A DNA stretch of 64,000 nt from Secundilactobacillus mixtipabuli (GTDB lineage Bacteria; Bacillota; Bacilli; Lactobacillales; Lactobacillaceae), in the NCBI RefSeq assembly GCF_002217925.1, contig NZ_BCMF01000005.1, forward strand, positions 186,001-250,000, given 5' to 3'. Positions 50,880-59,647 of the stretch are shown piece after piece; position 1 is the stretch's first letter; each line of letters begins with the position of its first letter. Under the pieces are notes generated by a model that was not told the origin of the DNA, searched no databases, and saw only the letters and a list, made by a program, of their open reading frames with translations. Position numbers and translations under genes: made by a program.

Positions 50880-53813
50880 TTAATCACGACGTTTCTTTTT
50901 AATTCCAGAAAGTCCAATCATTGACATTAATACAGCACCAAGAAAGCCAAAAACACCATCATATTTTTCGTCCGTTTGTGGCAACTGAGCACGCGTTGTC
51001 GACGAGACGTTTGGATTAGTTGTTAGATTGTCAGTTTGATTAACTGTCACATCCGTTGTTACACCAGGCTGAACCGGTGAACCACTTCTCTTCGACACAG
51101 GGACACCCTTTGTTTTATCTGTTTCAACTACTGTTTTGCCGTCCTTTTCTGTGACCGTTGGTACTTGATTGTTAGTAGTGACGTTAATTGCGCCATCTGA
51201 GCCATCATCAGGTGGTGTTTCCACATCCTCAGTTGGAGGAATAATCACAGACGGCAGTTTAACATAGTTAACCGTCACGCTCTCATTGGTCGGCATCCCG
51301 GTTGTTGCAGGCAACCCTTCTTGTGCCACCACTGTAGCCGGCTGGTCGTTAATTATGGCCGAATAACCTGAAAGTGTTGGGATTTCGTATTGTACAAATC
51401 CATTTTGAGGTGTGTAAACTGACTCACCGGTAACCTCATTAGTCAGCTTCTTGTACCAAACCGTCTGTGTCACTGGGTTCATGTTCGCACCACCATCTGA
51501 ACTCGTAAAGGTAATCACTCGAGTCACAGGAACATAGTTAATATCCCTTTTCGGTGTGTAAGCATAGTAAACGATTCTGTGCATGGCATCGTAAGTACCC
51601 GTTGGCTCACCGTATACTTTAGCAAATTCATACCCTTTTTCCGCCAAGTTAGGCTGATAAGCCTCATTAACCACACCCGTGTCATAATTGCCAGACGGTA
51701 AAATCCCTTTAGCTGGATCAAACTCACCATAGAATCCCTGCTGGAGAATTTTGCCGGTAGAAGCATCCACAAAGACAACTTCAACGGGTTGATTAGAGAT
51801 GTAATCTGCTATTGGCATTAACCCTTGCGATAAATTGCCAGCCTGATTATTAGTCCCAATTGTACCCGTTAGTGTGTAATTAGGGTATTGGTTCACGACA
51901 TGACCATTGATTGTCACCACCGCACCAGAGACTGGATTTGCCACTGAAACTTCAGGTAAACTATCACGTACAAATGTGGCCTCTGATGCATCAAAATCAT
52001 TAATTTTAGTCGAGGTGTTTGTTACATCACTTGCTTTTACAATAGAATCGCCAATATACATGGCCCCTGGATTAGGATCAGTAGTCGTCTTTTTATAGTA
52101 GACATTTATAGTGAATGGTAGGCCATCAGTCTCATCTAGCGACTTAAACCCATTTCCTTTTAAGACACTTTCTGCCTGAGTTTTTTGCTCATCATACGTA
52201 TAACCGTTAAAAGTTGGCTCATAATCAAAATTATAGTCAGCACTGCCACTAATCAAAGCAACCGGATCTTGAGTATCGTAATTAATTTGAAAAATGACAT
52301 CAGCTGAATCATCCTCGTTCACGTAATTAATCAAAACGGGGGCCAATTTCTCATAGTAAGCTTTAATCGTCTTTTGTTGATCGACTAGTGCAAAAGTCAG
52401 GTCAGTGGTGTCATTACCCACGAATTTATAACCGGCAATTTCAGCTTGGGCAACCTTGCTAGAGACTGTTACCTGACTTAAATTTGCTTCGGATACAGTT
52501 GTTTGAGCCACGTAAGTCCCATTAATTTGAACCGAATCACCTGGGATTGAAGACTGACCACTGTTAAATTCAAGAAGCTGTTGCGTATCCTTATCCACAT
52601 AGGCAATCGTGACCTGACCCGTAACGGTTGCTTTCGGCGTTGTTTCCGTCTGGGTTGTGGTTGGACCGGTCGTTGTGGCTTGTGCAGAATCATTCTTATA
52701 ATAGGCCGTGATTGTCTTGCCTTCGGCCACTGAGGCGAAGTTCAACGTATCACCATCACCTAATTTATCAAACGTATATCCGAGAATTGTGGGTTCTACA
52801 TAGGCATCTTTAACTTTCATTTTTGTCACTAAGTCTGGGCTGACCGCTGTGGTGGCGGTGTAGCTACCGCTAATTGTTGCTGGAGCTGCTGCTGGGAAAC
52901 CTGCTTTATCTCTGTCAAATGATAGCACAGCGGTCGGATCATCTTCATCAACATATTTAATGGTGACTTGACCTGTGGCCGTTTTCTCCGGCGTCGTTTC
53001 CGTCTGGGTTGTGGTTGGCCCCGTCGTTGTGGTTTGTGCAGAATCATTCTTATAATAGACCGTGATTGTCTTACCATCAGCTACTGGGGCGAAGTTCAAC
53101 GTATCACCATCACCTAATTTATCAAACGTATATCCGAGAATTGTGGGTTCTACATAGGCATCTTTAACTTTCATTTTTGTCACTAAGTCTGGGCTGACCG
53201 CTGTGGTGGCGGTGTAGCTACCGCTAATTGTTGCTGGAGCTGCTGCTGGGAAACCCGCTTTATCTCTGTCAAATGATAGTACTGCGGTCGGATCATCCTC
53301 ATCAACATATTTAATGGTGACTTCTCCAGTAGCTGTAGTCTGTGGTGCAGATGCAGAGACTGCTGTAACGACCTGTGGCTGACCAGTTTGAGCATACTGT
53401 TTACTAGCCGCTTGCTTAGCCTGATCAATTTGAGTCCTATCTGCGTCACCTAAGGTTGTAACCGCTGGTGCTAATTCAGCAGAGCTATCACCGGTTTCCA
53501 TATCTTTACTTAGATCATTAATAACAGCGGCAGTCGATTGTGTTGATGTCGTCATCTGAGTCGTCTCACTGGTTTTGAGGCGATAGCTGGATGCACTGAC
53601 ACTGTTTTCAGCCGATTTCACAGCTGCCGTTGTATCTGTGGTAGCAGCACTAGCTACCGGTAATCCCGTTGCCGTGAAAATGCCAAACACCGCAGTCGTC
53701 ATTCCTGCGGCTATCCAAAGTGTGCCGGACTTATATAACTTAACGTGATGTGCTAATTTTCGTTCATCCTGATGAAGTTTCTGCCGCTTTTGATTCAGTT
53801 CATCATGCTTCAT
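50880..53813 (-). CDS. MucBP-repeat LPXTG surface protein 2
   Basis: A 977-residue paralogue of the protein at 45636. VKLYKSGTLWIAAGMTTAVF is the KxYKxGKxW-type signal (here GTLW instead of GKxW). The shared motif reads TTLGDADRTQIDQAKQAAS. Two nearly identical 118-residue MucBP-like repeats start at TGEVTIKYVDEDDPTAVL, with an 18-residue insert (LSFDRDKAGFPAAAPA region) absent from protein 1; a third divergent repeat and the long non-repeated region follow. The C-terminal signal is LPQTDEKYDG plus helix plus KKKRRD. ATG after GGGGGGAG. Confidence 0.9.
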   Translation of the reverse strand: MKHDELNQKRQKLHQDERKLAHHVKLYKSGTLWIAAGMTTAVFGIFTATGLPVASAATTDTTAAVKSAENSVSASSYRLKTSETTQMTTSTQSTAAVINDLSKDMETGDSSAELAPAVTTLGDADRTQIDQAKQAASKQYAQTGQPQVVTAVSASAPQTTATGEVTIKYVDEDDPTAVLSFDRDKAGFPAAAPATISGSYTATTAVSPDLVTKMKVKDAYVEPTILGYTFDKLGDGDTLNFAPVADGKTITVYYKNDSAQTTTTGPTTTQTETTPEKTATGQVTIKYVDEDDPTAVLSFDRDKAGFPAAAPATISGSYTATTAVSPDLVTKMKVKDAYVEPTILGYTFDKLGDGDTLNFASVAEGKTITAYYKNDSAQATTTGPTTTQTETTPKATVTGQVTIAYVDKDTQQLLEFNSGQSSIPGDSVQINGTYVAQTTVSEANLSQVTVSSKVAQAEIAGYKFVGNDTTDLTFALVDQQKTIKAYYEKLAPVLINYVNEDDSADVIFQINYDTQDPVALISGSADYNFDYEPTFNGYTYDEQKTQAESVLKGNGFKSLDETDGLPFTINVYYKKTTTDPNPGAMYIGDSIVKASDVTNTSTKINDFDASEATFVRDSLPEVSVANPVSGAVVTINGHVVNQYPNYTLTGTIGTNNQAGNLSQGLMPIADYISNQPVEVVFVDASTGKILQQGFYGEFDPAKGILPSGNYDTGVVNEAYQPNLAEKGYEFAKVYGEPTGTYDAMHRIVYYAYTPKRDINYVPVTRVITFTSSDGGANMNPVTQTVWYKKLTNEVTGESVYTPQNGFVQYEIPTLSGYSAIINDQPATVVAQEGLPATTGMPTNESVTVNYVKLPSVIIPPTEDVETPPDDGSDGAINVTTNNQVPTVTEKDGKTVVETDKTKGVPVSKRSGSPVQPGVTTDVTVNQTDNLTTNPNVSSTTRAQLPQTDEKYDGVFGFLGAVLMSMIGLSGIKKKRRD
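52626..53333 (-). repeat. Two 354-bp direct repeats in MucBP protein 2
   Basis: Copies 52980-53333 and 52626-52979 are 354 bp apart (for example AACATATTTAATGGTGACTT at 53304 and 52950). Nearly identical DNA, with only a few changes such as NFAPVADGKTITV versus NFASVAEGKTITA at the protein level. Confidence 0.87.
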
Positions 53814-54158
53814 GGTTCTCCCCCCTAGGGTGAATTAATTAAACTAGTCTCCTCCAAACAAATGTGTTAGCCAACATAGCCTGCTAATACTAACAATCAT
53901 TACTTGAGATAATCAACTTTTTACTCCCCAATTTTAATCTATTTATCGCTAAAATAAAAGCGTTTTAATTTATTATTTTACGTGGTGTCAACCTATGTAT
54001 GAGCAAAGTTAACTGTCGTATTCTTAGCTGACATGAACAAAACAGATGTACTGACCAGCATCAATAAAATGAGTCACATAATAAAAAATATCCCGTAACC
54101 TTAAAGGTCGCGGGGTATTAATGGATACATTTTTTATCTCAGTCGCAAACTAACACCA
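53814..54158. other. Intergenic stretch upstream of MucBP protein 2
   Basis: About 345 bp, AT-rich, without an open frame. It contains the GGGGGGAG ribosome site region of the surface gene and, at its far end, the aminotransferase terminator. No convincing promoter hexamers could be picked out. Confidence 0.4.
54083..54119 (-). terminator. Aminotransferase gene terminator
   Basis: Stem AATACCCCGCGACC / GGTTACGGGATATT with loop TTTAA, followed by six T on the minus strand. Confidence 0.8.
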
Positions 54159-55331
54159 TTATTTAGTCAACGCACCGACCCGGGTCAATTCCTTGGTTAA
54201 TGCTTCTATGGCAGCGTGCAGATTTTCATCACTGGAAGCATAACTGATTCGTAAGGCTTGCGGATCACCAAACGGCGTACCAGGCATTAGACCAACGTGA
54301 TAAGTTTTAGCTAAATGCTGGGCAAACGTAAAGCTATCTTGCCCGCACTGTTCGGGTATTTTCGTGAAAATGTAAAATGCCCCTTTAGGCGCGACGTAGG
54401 TCATCCCAATTCTGTCTAATGACTGTGTCAGGTAATCTCGCCGTTGCTGATAAATTTTGCGCATGGCAGCTGCATCATTTTGCCCATGTGTCAGTGCTTC
54501 AACGGCCGCGTATTGCACGATTGAAGTTGGCGTGGTGACTTCAAACTGGTGAGCCTTAGCAATCTGGTCAATCACCCCGGTTGGCCCAAATACAAAACCA
54601 ATTCGCCAGCCGGTCATGGCGTGGGACTTGGAAAGCCCGTTGATAATAATCGTTTGCTCGGGTAGCCACTTGGACAATGAGTAGTGACTAACGCCGTACG
54701 TGAGCTCACCGTAAATTTCATCACTAATGATCCAAATCTGATTGTCCCGGAATACCGGTACTAAAGCAGCCAACTGTTCTTCGGAATAAACTGCCCCCGT
54801 TGGATTAGAGGGGTCTGTAATGACGACCCCTTTGATCGTGACGTCTGGGTGAGCGGCAATGGCAGCCGTTACTTGTTGAGGTGTCAGCACACAGTCAGTG
54901 TCAGTGGTATCGACCATGATGGGCACTAATTGATTGAGACTGGCCATGGCCTTATAAACCGGATAGGCCGGCATGGGAATCAATACCCCATCGCCTGGCT
55001 TGAATAAGGTTTTAAAAGTCGCTGATAACCCTTCAGTAGCACCAACGGTACAAACAATTTGATCAGCTGAGTATTGGTAGCCGAATTTTTCACAGTAATA
55101 CTTGGCCGCAGCATCCCGTAATTCCTGAATCCCCCAGTAATAAGGATAATGCGACTGATCCGCATTGATTGACGCAATGGCCGCTTTCTTGATGTGTTCC
55201 GGCACATTAAAGTCGGGCTCACCCAGCGTCAATTTCACCATCTGCGGGTCACCACTAATTTCGTGATCAAACACCCGCAACGCGGAAGGCTTAACAGCTA
55301 AAACATCAGGATTCAATTCATCAATTTCCAT
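54159..55331 (-). CDS. Class I/II PLP aminotransferase (aromatic type)
   Basis: Fold type I aminotransferase, 390 residues. KLTLGEPDFNVPEHIK opens the fold, GATEGLSATFKTLFKPGD binds the cofactor phosphate side, DPSNPTGAVYS is the conserved Asn region, and NGLSKSHAMTGWRIGF carries the PLP Lys (about 236). This pattern matches the AraT/PatA branch found in lactobacilli, acting on aromatic amino acids or related substrates with 2-oxoglutarate. Start ATG 55331 follows GGAGGG; the reading from 55376 lacks a site. It is divergent from an amino acid permease. Confidence 0.88.
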   Translation of the reverse strand: MEIDELNPDVLAVKPSALRVFDHEISGDPQMVKLTLGEPDFNVPEHIKKAAIASINADQSHYPYYWGIQELRDAAAKYYCEKFGYQYSADQIVCTVGATEGLSATFKTLFKPGDGVLIPMPAYPVYKAMASLNQLVPIMVDTTDTDCVLTPQQVTAAIAAHPDVTIKGVVITDPSNPTGAVYSEEQLAALVPVFRDNQIWIISDEIYGELTYGVSHYSLSKWLPEQTIIINGLSKSHAMTGWRIGFVFGPTGVIDQIAKAHQFEVTTPTSIVQYAAVEALTHGQNDAAAMRKIYQQRRDYLTQSLDRIGMTYVAPKGAFYIFTKIPEQCGQDSFTFAQHLAKTYHVGLMPGTPFGDPQALRISYASSDENLHAAIEALTKELTRVGALTK

Positions 55332-55704
55332 AAACGTGATCCCTCCAAGGAATTTGTTAACACCATAACCAGTCATGAATATTGAGTTGAATATTCATTG
55401 ATTATTAACGTAAATGACAAGTCACAACAACTAAGTTTAAAGCGCAACGTATACCAGTAAACAAGCGGACGTAGACGAGTAAACTAGCACGAATGTGTAA
55501 GTATTTATTCACTAATTTTTAGCTTTGAATATTCATTAGATTTTAATTAGTGAATATTTTAATTCGTCTTTTCCTTGCTAATAAACTAAATATAGCATAT
55601 TTTTAGCTCATTTTACAGACTAAATTCAAATCAAATTCTAATTTAATACTTGAATTTTTTATCACTTGGTGATTAAATACAGATAAACAAAAAGGAGTGA
55701 GTCT
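55332..55704. promoter_or_regulatory. Divergent regulatory region with repeated TGAATATTCA dyads
   Basis: AT-rich region between the divergent aminotransferase and permease genes. TTGAATATTCATT occurs at about 55387-55399 and 55525-55537, a partial ATGAATATT at 55375, and an inverted pair ATTCACTAATT (55507-55517) / AATTAGTGAATA (55545-55556). The repeated dyad suggests a regulator that acts on both genes. It resembles ARG or CodY boxes only loosely, so no regulator is named. Confidence 0.5.
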
Positions 55705-57111
55705 ATGGAGAAACACAACAATATCAATGCCGATGGCACGAAACGAACTTTATCTAATAGACACGTTCAAATGATTGCATTAGGAGGGACGATTGGTACC
55801 GGGCTATTCTTAGGTGCCAGTACTTCCATTAAAAAAACTGGTCCATCAATTATTCTGGTTTACATCATCATTGGGGCTTTTTTCTTCTTAATGATGAGAG
55901 GCATTGGCGAAATGCTGTATCAAGATCCATCGCAACACACCTTTATCGCGTTTATTTCTCGGTATCTCGGTGACAGAACCGGCTACTTTGCCGGCTGGAC
56001 TTACTGGATCGGCCTTGTCTGTGTGGGGATGGCAGAACTGACCGCAACCGCTAATTACGTTCAGTTCTGGTTGCCGCACGCTCCTGGCTGGCTGATTCAA
56101 ATCATCTTTCTGGTCATTCTGACCGCCGTGAACTTGATTGCCGTCCGCCTGTTTGGTGAAGCTGAGTTCTGGTTTTCAACCATTAAGATCATCGCTATCC
56201 TCGCCATGATTGCTACTGGCTTCTTCCTGTTATTTAGCCATTTTAAGACGCCTACTGGAACAGTTACCATGACCAACGTCACGTCTAATTTCACCTTGTT
56301 TCCAAACGGTGCTAACAACTTTATCGGTGCTTTTCCAATGGTCTTCTTTGCATTCTTGGGCATGGAATTTATTGGGATTACCACCGCTGAAACCAAGAAT
56401 CCTCATCACGTTTTGCCTAAAGCCATTAACGAAATTATCGTTCGAATCCTGATTTTCTATATTGGCGCTTTGTTTGTGATCATGCTAATTTATCCCTGGC
56501 GCAGTCTTTCAACAACTCAAAGTCCCTTTGTTCAGGTCTTTTCTCTGGTTGGTCTGCGGGCAGCTGCAGCTGTCATCAACTTCGTGGTCTTGACCTCATC
56601 CGTTTCAGCCCTTAACAGTATGATTTATTCCTCAGGCCGGCACTTCTTCCAGTTGGCCATTGAATCCCACAGTCCCTTTATGCGGCGCTTCAAAAAAATT
56701 TCCACTCATGGTGTTCCTGCGTTTGCGATCCTCATTTCTACTGGGTGTGTGCTACTGTCGCCATTACTGAGTGTGCTACCGGGGGTCTCAAACGCCTTTA
56801 GCCTGATAGCGTCTGCCACGAGTGACCTTTACCTGATTGTTTACGCGCTGACCATTATTGCGCATTATCGTTACCGCCACTCCGCTGACTTTTTACCAAA
56901 TGGCTTCTTAATGCCAATGTATAAGGTTGTTGACCCGTTGTTAATTATCTTCTTTGGTGTCGTTTACCTCAGCCTATTCTTTGATCCCAGCAACCGGATC
57001 CCAGCACTCTTAGGTATCGTTTGGTGTGTTGTCTTTGGTTTCTTTGCTTCAAAGGAGAAATCAACGGTGCCTCACGCAAACGCAACGGCTGTTAATCAAA
57101 AAACAGTCTAG
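55705..57111 (+). CDS. Amino acid permease (APC, AAT family)
   Basis: Twelve-helix amino acid/proton symporter, 468 residues. TLSNRHVQMIALGGTIGTGL enters TM1; FFFLMMRGIGEMLYQDPS and GMEFIGITTAETKNP are typical of the AAT family that includes D-Ser/D-Ala/Gly, aromatic and GABA permeases. The substrate cannot be told from sequence; the divergent aromatic-type aminotransferase makes an amino acid fed into transamination plausible. AAAAGGAGTGAG precedes the ATG. Followed by hairpin element C. Confidence 0.86.
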   Translation: MEKHNNINADGTKRTLSNRHVQMIALGGTIGTGLFLGASTSIKKTGPSIILVYIIIGAFFFLMMRGIGEMLYQDPSQHTFIAFISRYLGDRTGYFAGWTYWIGLVCVGMAELTATANYVQFWLPHAPGWLIQIIFLVILTAVNLIAVRLFGEAEFWFSTIKIIAILAMIATGFFLLFSHFKTPTGTVTMTNVTSNFTLFPNGANNFIGAFPMVFFAFLGMEFIGITTAETKNPHHVLPKAINEIIVRILIFYIGALFVIMLIYPWRSLSTTQSPFVQVFSLVGLRAAAAVINFVVLTSSVSALNSMIYSSGRHFFQLAIESHSPFMRRFKKISTHGVPAFAILISTGCVLLSPLLSVLPGVSNAFSLIASATSDLYLIVYALTIIAHYRYRHSADFLPNGFLMPMYKVVDPLLIIFFGVVYLSLFFDPSNRIPALLGIVWCVVFGFFASKEKSTVPHANATAVNQKTV

Positions 57112-57130
57112 TTGAAGTCGCTAAAAGAAG

Positions 57131-57346
57131 CTGCGACACAACTCGGTAGATTCCAGAATATAACACAAAACGACGTCATTCCGGTGGGCTTTATCGGGAT
57201 GGCGTCGTTTTGTGTTATATGGCCGGAATCTGAGTTGTAGAGCAGATTAAGGCTATATTTAAGTAGTGAGCTAAAGCAAATTTTAGAAAGTGTGTGCGTC
57301 AAGAAACTAAATTAAATCCTTATCGATATAGACTTATGGCACAACT
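57131..57346 (-). repeat. Dispersed hairpin element, copy C (inverted orientation)
   Basis: On the minus strand it begins GTTGTGCCATAAGTCTATA and ends TGGAATCTACCGAGTTGTGT, the same ends as copies A and B. The left part has diverged, and the central hairpin (arms ATAACACAAAACGACG / CGTCGTTTTGTGTTAT) is unrelated in sequence to that of A and B but fully paired. It lies between convergent genes. Confidence 0.85.
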
Positions 57347-57358
57347 ACTTTTTAATTT

Positions 57359-57901
57359 TTAGAATAATGGTAACGTGCCCAATGTCATAATATCCTGACG
57401 CTTTTGCGCATCGCCTTCCGCCAAAACCGCCAGCCGGTTAACAACTTGCGCATCCGCCTGCTGTAACAACTTTTCGGCTGCTTGCAGCGACCCGCCCGAG
57501 CTGATCACGTCGTCAACAATTACCACGCTTTTCCCCTTCAGTTTGGCCGCGTCCGTTCCGTCCAAAACTAATTGCTGATCAGCCGACGTTGTGATGGCTG
57601 TTACGGGTGCGGTTAGTGGCGACACCATGTAATCTTTCACACCCTTACGCAAGACGAAATACCGTTTCCGGCCACTTAACCAAGTTATTTCCTGGGCTAG
57701 CGGGATGCCCTTGCTTTCCACCGTGACAAAATAATCAAAGTCTAAATGATTCAATTTCTTCAGTAGCTGTTCAGCGGCCCAATGGGTCAATTCAGCATCG
57801 CCCAATAACACAAACGAGGCAATTGTCACGCCATTTGGTAGCGTCATGACGGGCAAATGACGAACAAGTGAGCCAAGTTGTAAACGGTAAGTTTTTGGCA
57901 T
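57359..57901 (-). CDS. Phosphoribosyltransferase family protein
   Basis: A 180-residue type I PRTase fold protein. The PRPP-binding motif is VVIVDDVISSGGSLQAAE (about 124-141), preceded by VESKGIPLAQEI, and a hood-like C-terminus follows. It resembles adenine or xanthine PRTases but is not a clear match to either. ATG 57901 follows AAAGGAG; the longer reading from 58003 would include a terminator region. Its salvage substrate is open. Confidence 0.8.
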   Translation of the reverse strand: MPKTYRLQLGSLVRHLPVMTLPNGVTIASFVLLGDAELTHWAAEQLLKKLNHLDFDYFVTVESKGIPLAQEITWLSGRKRYFVLRKGVKDYMVSPLTAPVTAITTSADQQLVLDGTDAAKLKGKSVVIVDDVISSGGSLQAAEKLLQQADAQVVNRLAVLAEGDAQKRQDIMTLGTLPLF

Positions 57902-57997
57902 GGAAATATCTCCTTTGGGGTCATCATTTTGATTAACGCTAAATATCACCCATAGGATAGAACATTCCCACCCTAAAATAAACAGAAAACACGCAAA

Positions 57998-58046
57998 TAA
58001 CATAAAAGGACTCGCAACTACTTTGCGAGTCCTTTTATGTTATTTT
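57998..58046. terminator. Strong symmetric terminator
   Basis: A perfect 22-bp stem AATAACATAAAAGGACTCGC / GCGAGTCCTTTTATGTTATT (listed without its last two pairs), 4-nt loop. It ends the marR operon on the minus strand. Confidence 0.85.
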
Positions 58047-58052
58047 AAAATT

Positions 58053-58649
58053 CTACGCTAACGGCATTGGTGCCTCTAATTGTGGCCCTAACCCACGACG
58101 AGCGCGTACCCAGTCGTCGCCATACCACATCTCGGTCTTTTGCCGGCCAGCAGCATAATCCCAGATATTATACCGCTCAAATTCGACCAGCTGACCATTC
58201 GGTCCTAAACCAATCCATTCGTAACTGCCCATATCCTCTGTATTAGCATACTTGGCCCACATTAGTGGAAAGGTTACTGTATGACCATTTGCGTCAGTAT
58301 AACTGCGCTCTTGTCCATCCAAAATCCGTAGTCGTTCTAACTTGCCACGATAATTCGGGGCAACCTGCTGCCAGATCCGTTCTGCCTGATCCCAAGCTTC
58401 CTTCTCAGTTGGCATTGGACCAGAAAGCGGCTGTGTCAACGCGTTATACGTATACAGTTCACCGCCCTCTGGATACATGACTGTAATATGTTCTCTGCCA
58501 AGCGCCTCGTCCGGTAAGTTTGATGGTTGATAGCGTAGGAGATGCACCTGTTCATCGTTTCGTGGAACTAACTTATTCACCACGATCTTGTAATCATTGG
58601 GAATCTGTAATTCTGGATAAGTCTTACCGTCAATCGTTAATGCGGTCAT
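58053..58649 (-). CDS. Hypothetical protein in the marR operon
   Basis: A 198-residue soluble protein of unknown family, without signal peptide. It is rich in aromatic residues, with repeated small motifs such as EHITVMYPEGGELYTYNAL, WAKYANTEDMGSYEWIG and YNIWDYAAGRQKTEMWYGDDW (each shortened here where needed). It starts 20 bp after the oxidoreductase gene with AGAAGG as ribosome site, so it is the third gene of the operon. Confidence 0.7.
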   Translation of the reverse strand: MTALTIDGKTYPELQIPNDYKIVVNKLVPRNDEQVHLLRYQPSNLPDEALGREHITVMYPEGGELYTYNALTQPLSGPMPTEKEAWDQAERIWQQVAPNYRGKLERLRILDGQERSYTDANGHTVTFPLMWAKYANTEDMGSYEWIGLGPNGQLVEFERYNIWDYAAGRQKTEMWYGDDWVRARRGLGPQLEAPMPLA

Positions 58650-58669
58650 TAGTAGCCTTCTTTCATTTA

Positions 58670-59623
58670 TTAAGGAAGCACCACCATTTTGCCAAAGCTA
58701 TCACTGGCTTCCAGCGCTGCTTGAGCATCACCAGTATGTGCCAGATCAAATGTCTTCGTTGGCTTGACGTCAATATGGTGAGTTTCAATGATATTCAGCA
58801 TGTCGTTAAAGGCTTCCGCACTGCTTGCTACACCAGACTCGAAGACGGTCAGGCTTGCACCATTTGGAATGACGAAAGCACTGAAATCTGGCACTGTCCA
58901 CTGATCGCCTAAGCCACCAGTCATGCAGCAATACCCAAATTGGTTGAGGTGTGGCAACGAATCATTCAATGTTGCTGGACCGACAAGTTCAATAATGGTG
59001 TCAAAGTGGTCGTCGGTCTGAACTTGATTATCTTTATCCAAAACCGGCTTGTCACAGCCAATCGCCTTTAACTCAGCGAATTTTTCTTCATGGCGAGTAC
59101 TGCCAGTGATCGTCACTGACGGATTCATGGCCTTGGCTAATTTGATGGCTGCAGTGCCGACACCACTGGTAGCACCACGAACCAACAGGGTTTTAGCTTT
59201 TTCAATATGGGCGTTTTTAAGTGATCCGTAAGCAGTGAAATAAGTTTCTGGAACGGCAGCCAGTTCAGCCCACGATAAGTTAGTGTTCACTGGGTAAATC
59301 TGCTCATTTGGCAGTAACGCATATTCAGCGTAGCCGCCGTCGAACTCGCGGCCCATACCACCCATGATGCTGACCACTTTTTGACCAACTGGTAGTCGGT
59401 CAGCTTCCGTCGTATCAGCAACTTCACCGACACATTCGATTCCTAGAATTCGTGGGAACTTAACGGTTGGTGATTCACCTTTCCGGGTATAAATCTCTGA
59501 ATGGTTAATGCCAAAGCCCTTCACACGAACTAAACTCCAGCCCGGCTTAACTTTTGGCGTTGGCACCTCTTTTAACTTCAAAACTTCAGGACCGCCTGCT
59601 TCTTCAATGACGATAGCTTTCAA
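58670..59623 (-). CDS. Zinc-less MDR oxidoreductase (quinone reductase-like)
   Basis: NADPH-dependent medium-chain dehydrogenase/reductase of 317 residues. It has the family start EEAGGPEVLKLKEVPTP, the substrate domain with YTRKGESP, and the coenzyme loop VRGATSGVGTAAIKLAK (AxxGxVG type, about 148-164). Zinc ligands are absent, as in quinone reductases and enone reductases. It is controlled by the MarR-type gene directly upstream and probably detoxifies quinones or reactive carbonyls. Confidence 0.85.
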   Translation of the reverse strand: MKAIVIEEAGGPEVLKLKEVPTPKVKPGWSLVRVKGFGINHSEIYTRKGESPTVKFPRILGIECVGEVADTTEADRLPVGQKVVSIMGGMGREFDGGYAEYALLPNEQIYPVNTNLSWAELAAVPETYFTAYGSLKNAHIEKAKTLLVRGATSGVGTAAIKLAKAMNPSVTITGSTRHEEKFAELKAIGCDKPVLDKDNQVQTDDHFDTIIELVGPATLNDSLPHLNQFGYCCMTGGLGDQWTVPDFSAFVIPNGASLTVFESGVASSAEAFNDMLNIIETHHIDVKPTKTFDLAHTGDAQAALEASDSFGKMVVLP

Positions 59624-59647
59624 TTTGACAACTCCCCTTCTGTTAAT

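Noticed and set aside
47282-53449. Several basic, Arg/Gln-rich ORFs inside the MucBP genes (for example 47282-47554, 52829-53077 and 53183-53449)
   Set aside because: Shifted frames of repetitive surface-protein DNA; they mirror the repeats and have no start signals.
45636-53813. Prophage or genomic island borders around the surface genes
   Set aside because: No integrase, transposase, tRNA target duplication or sharp border was found; the surface genes are interspersed with ordinary metabolic genes.
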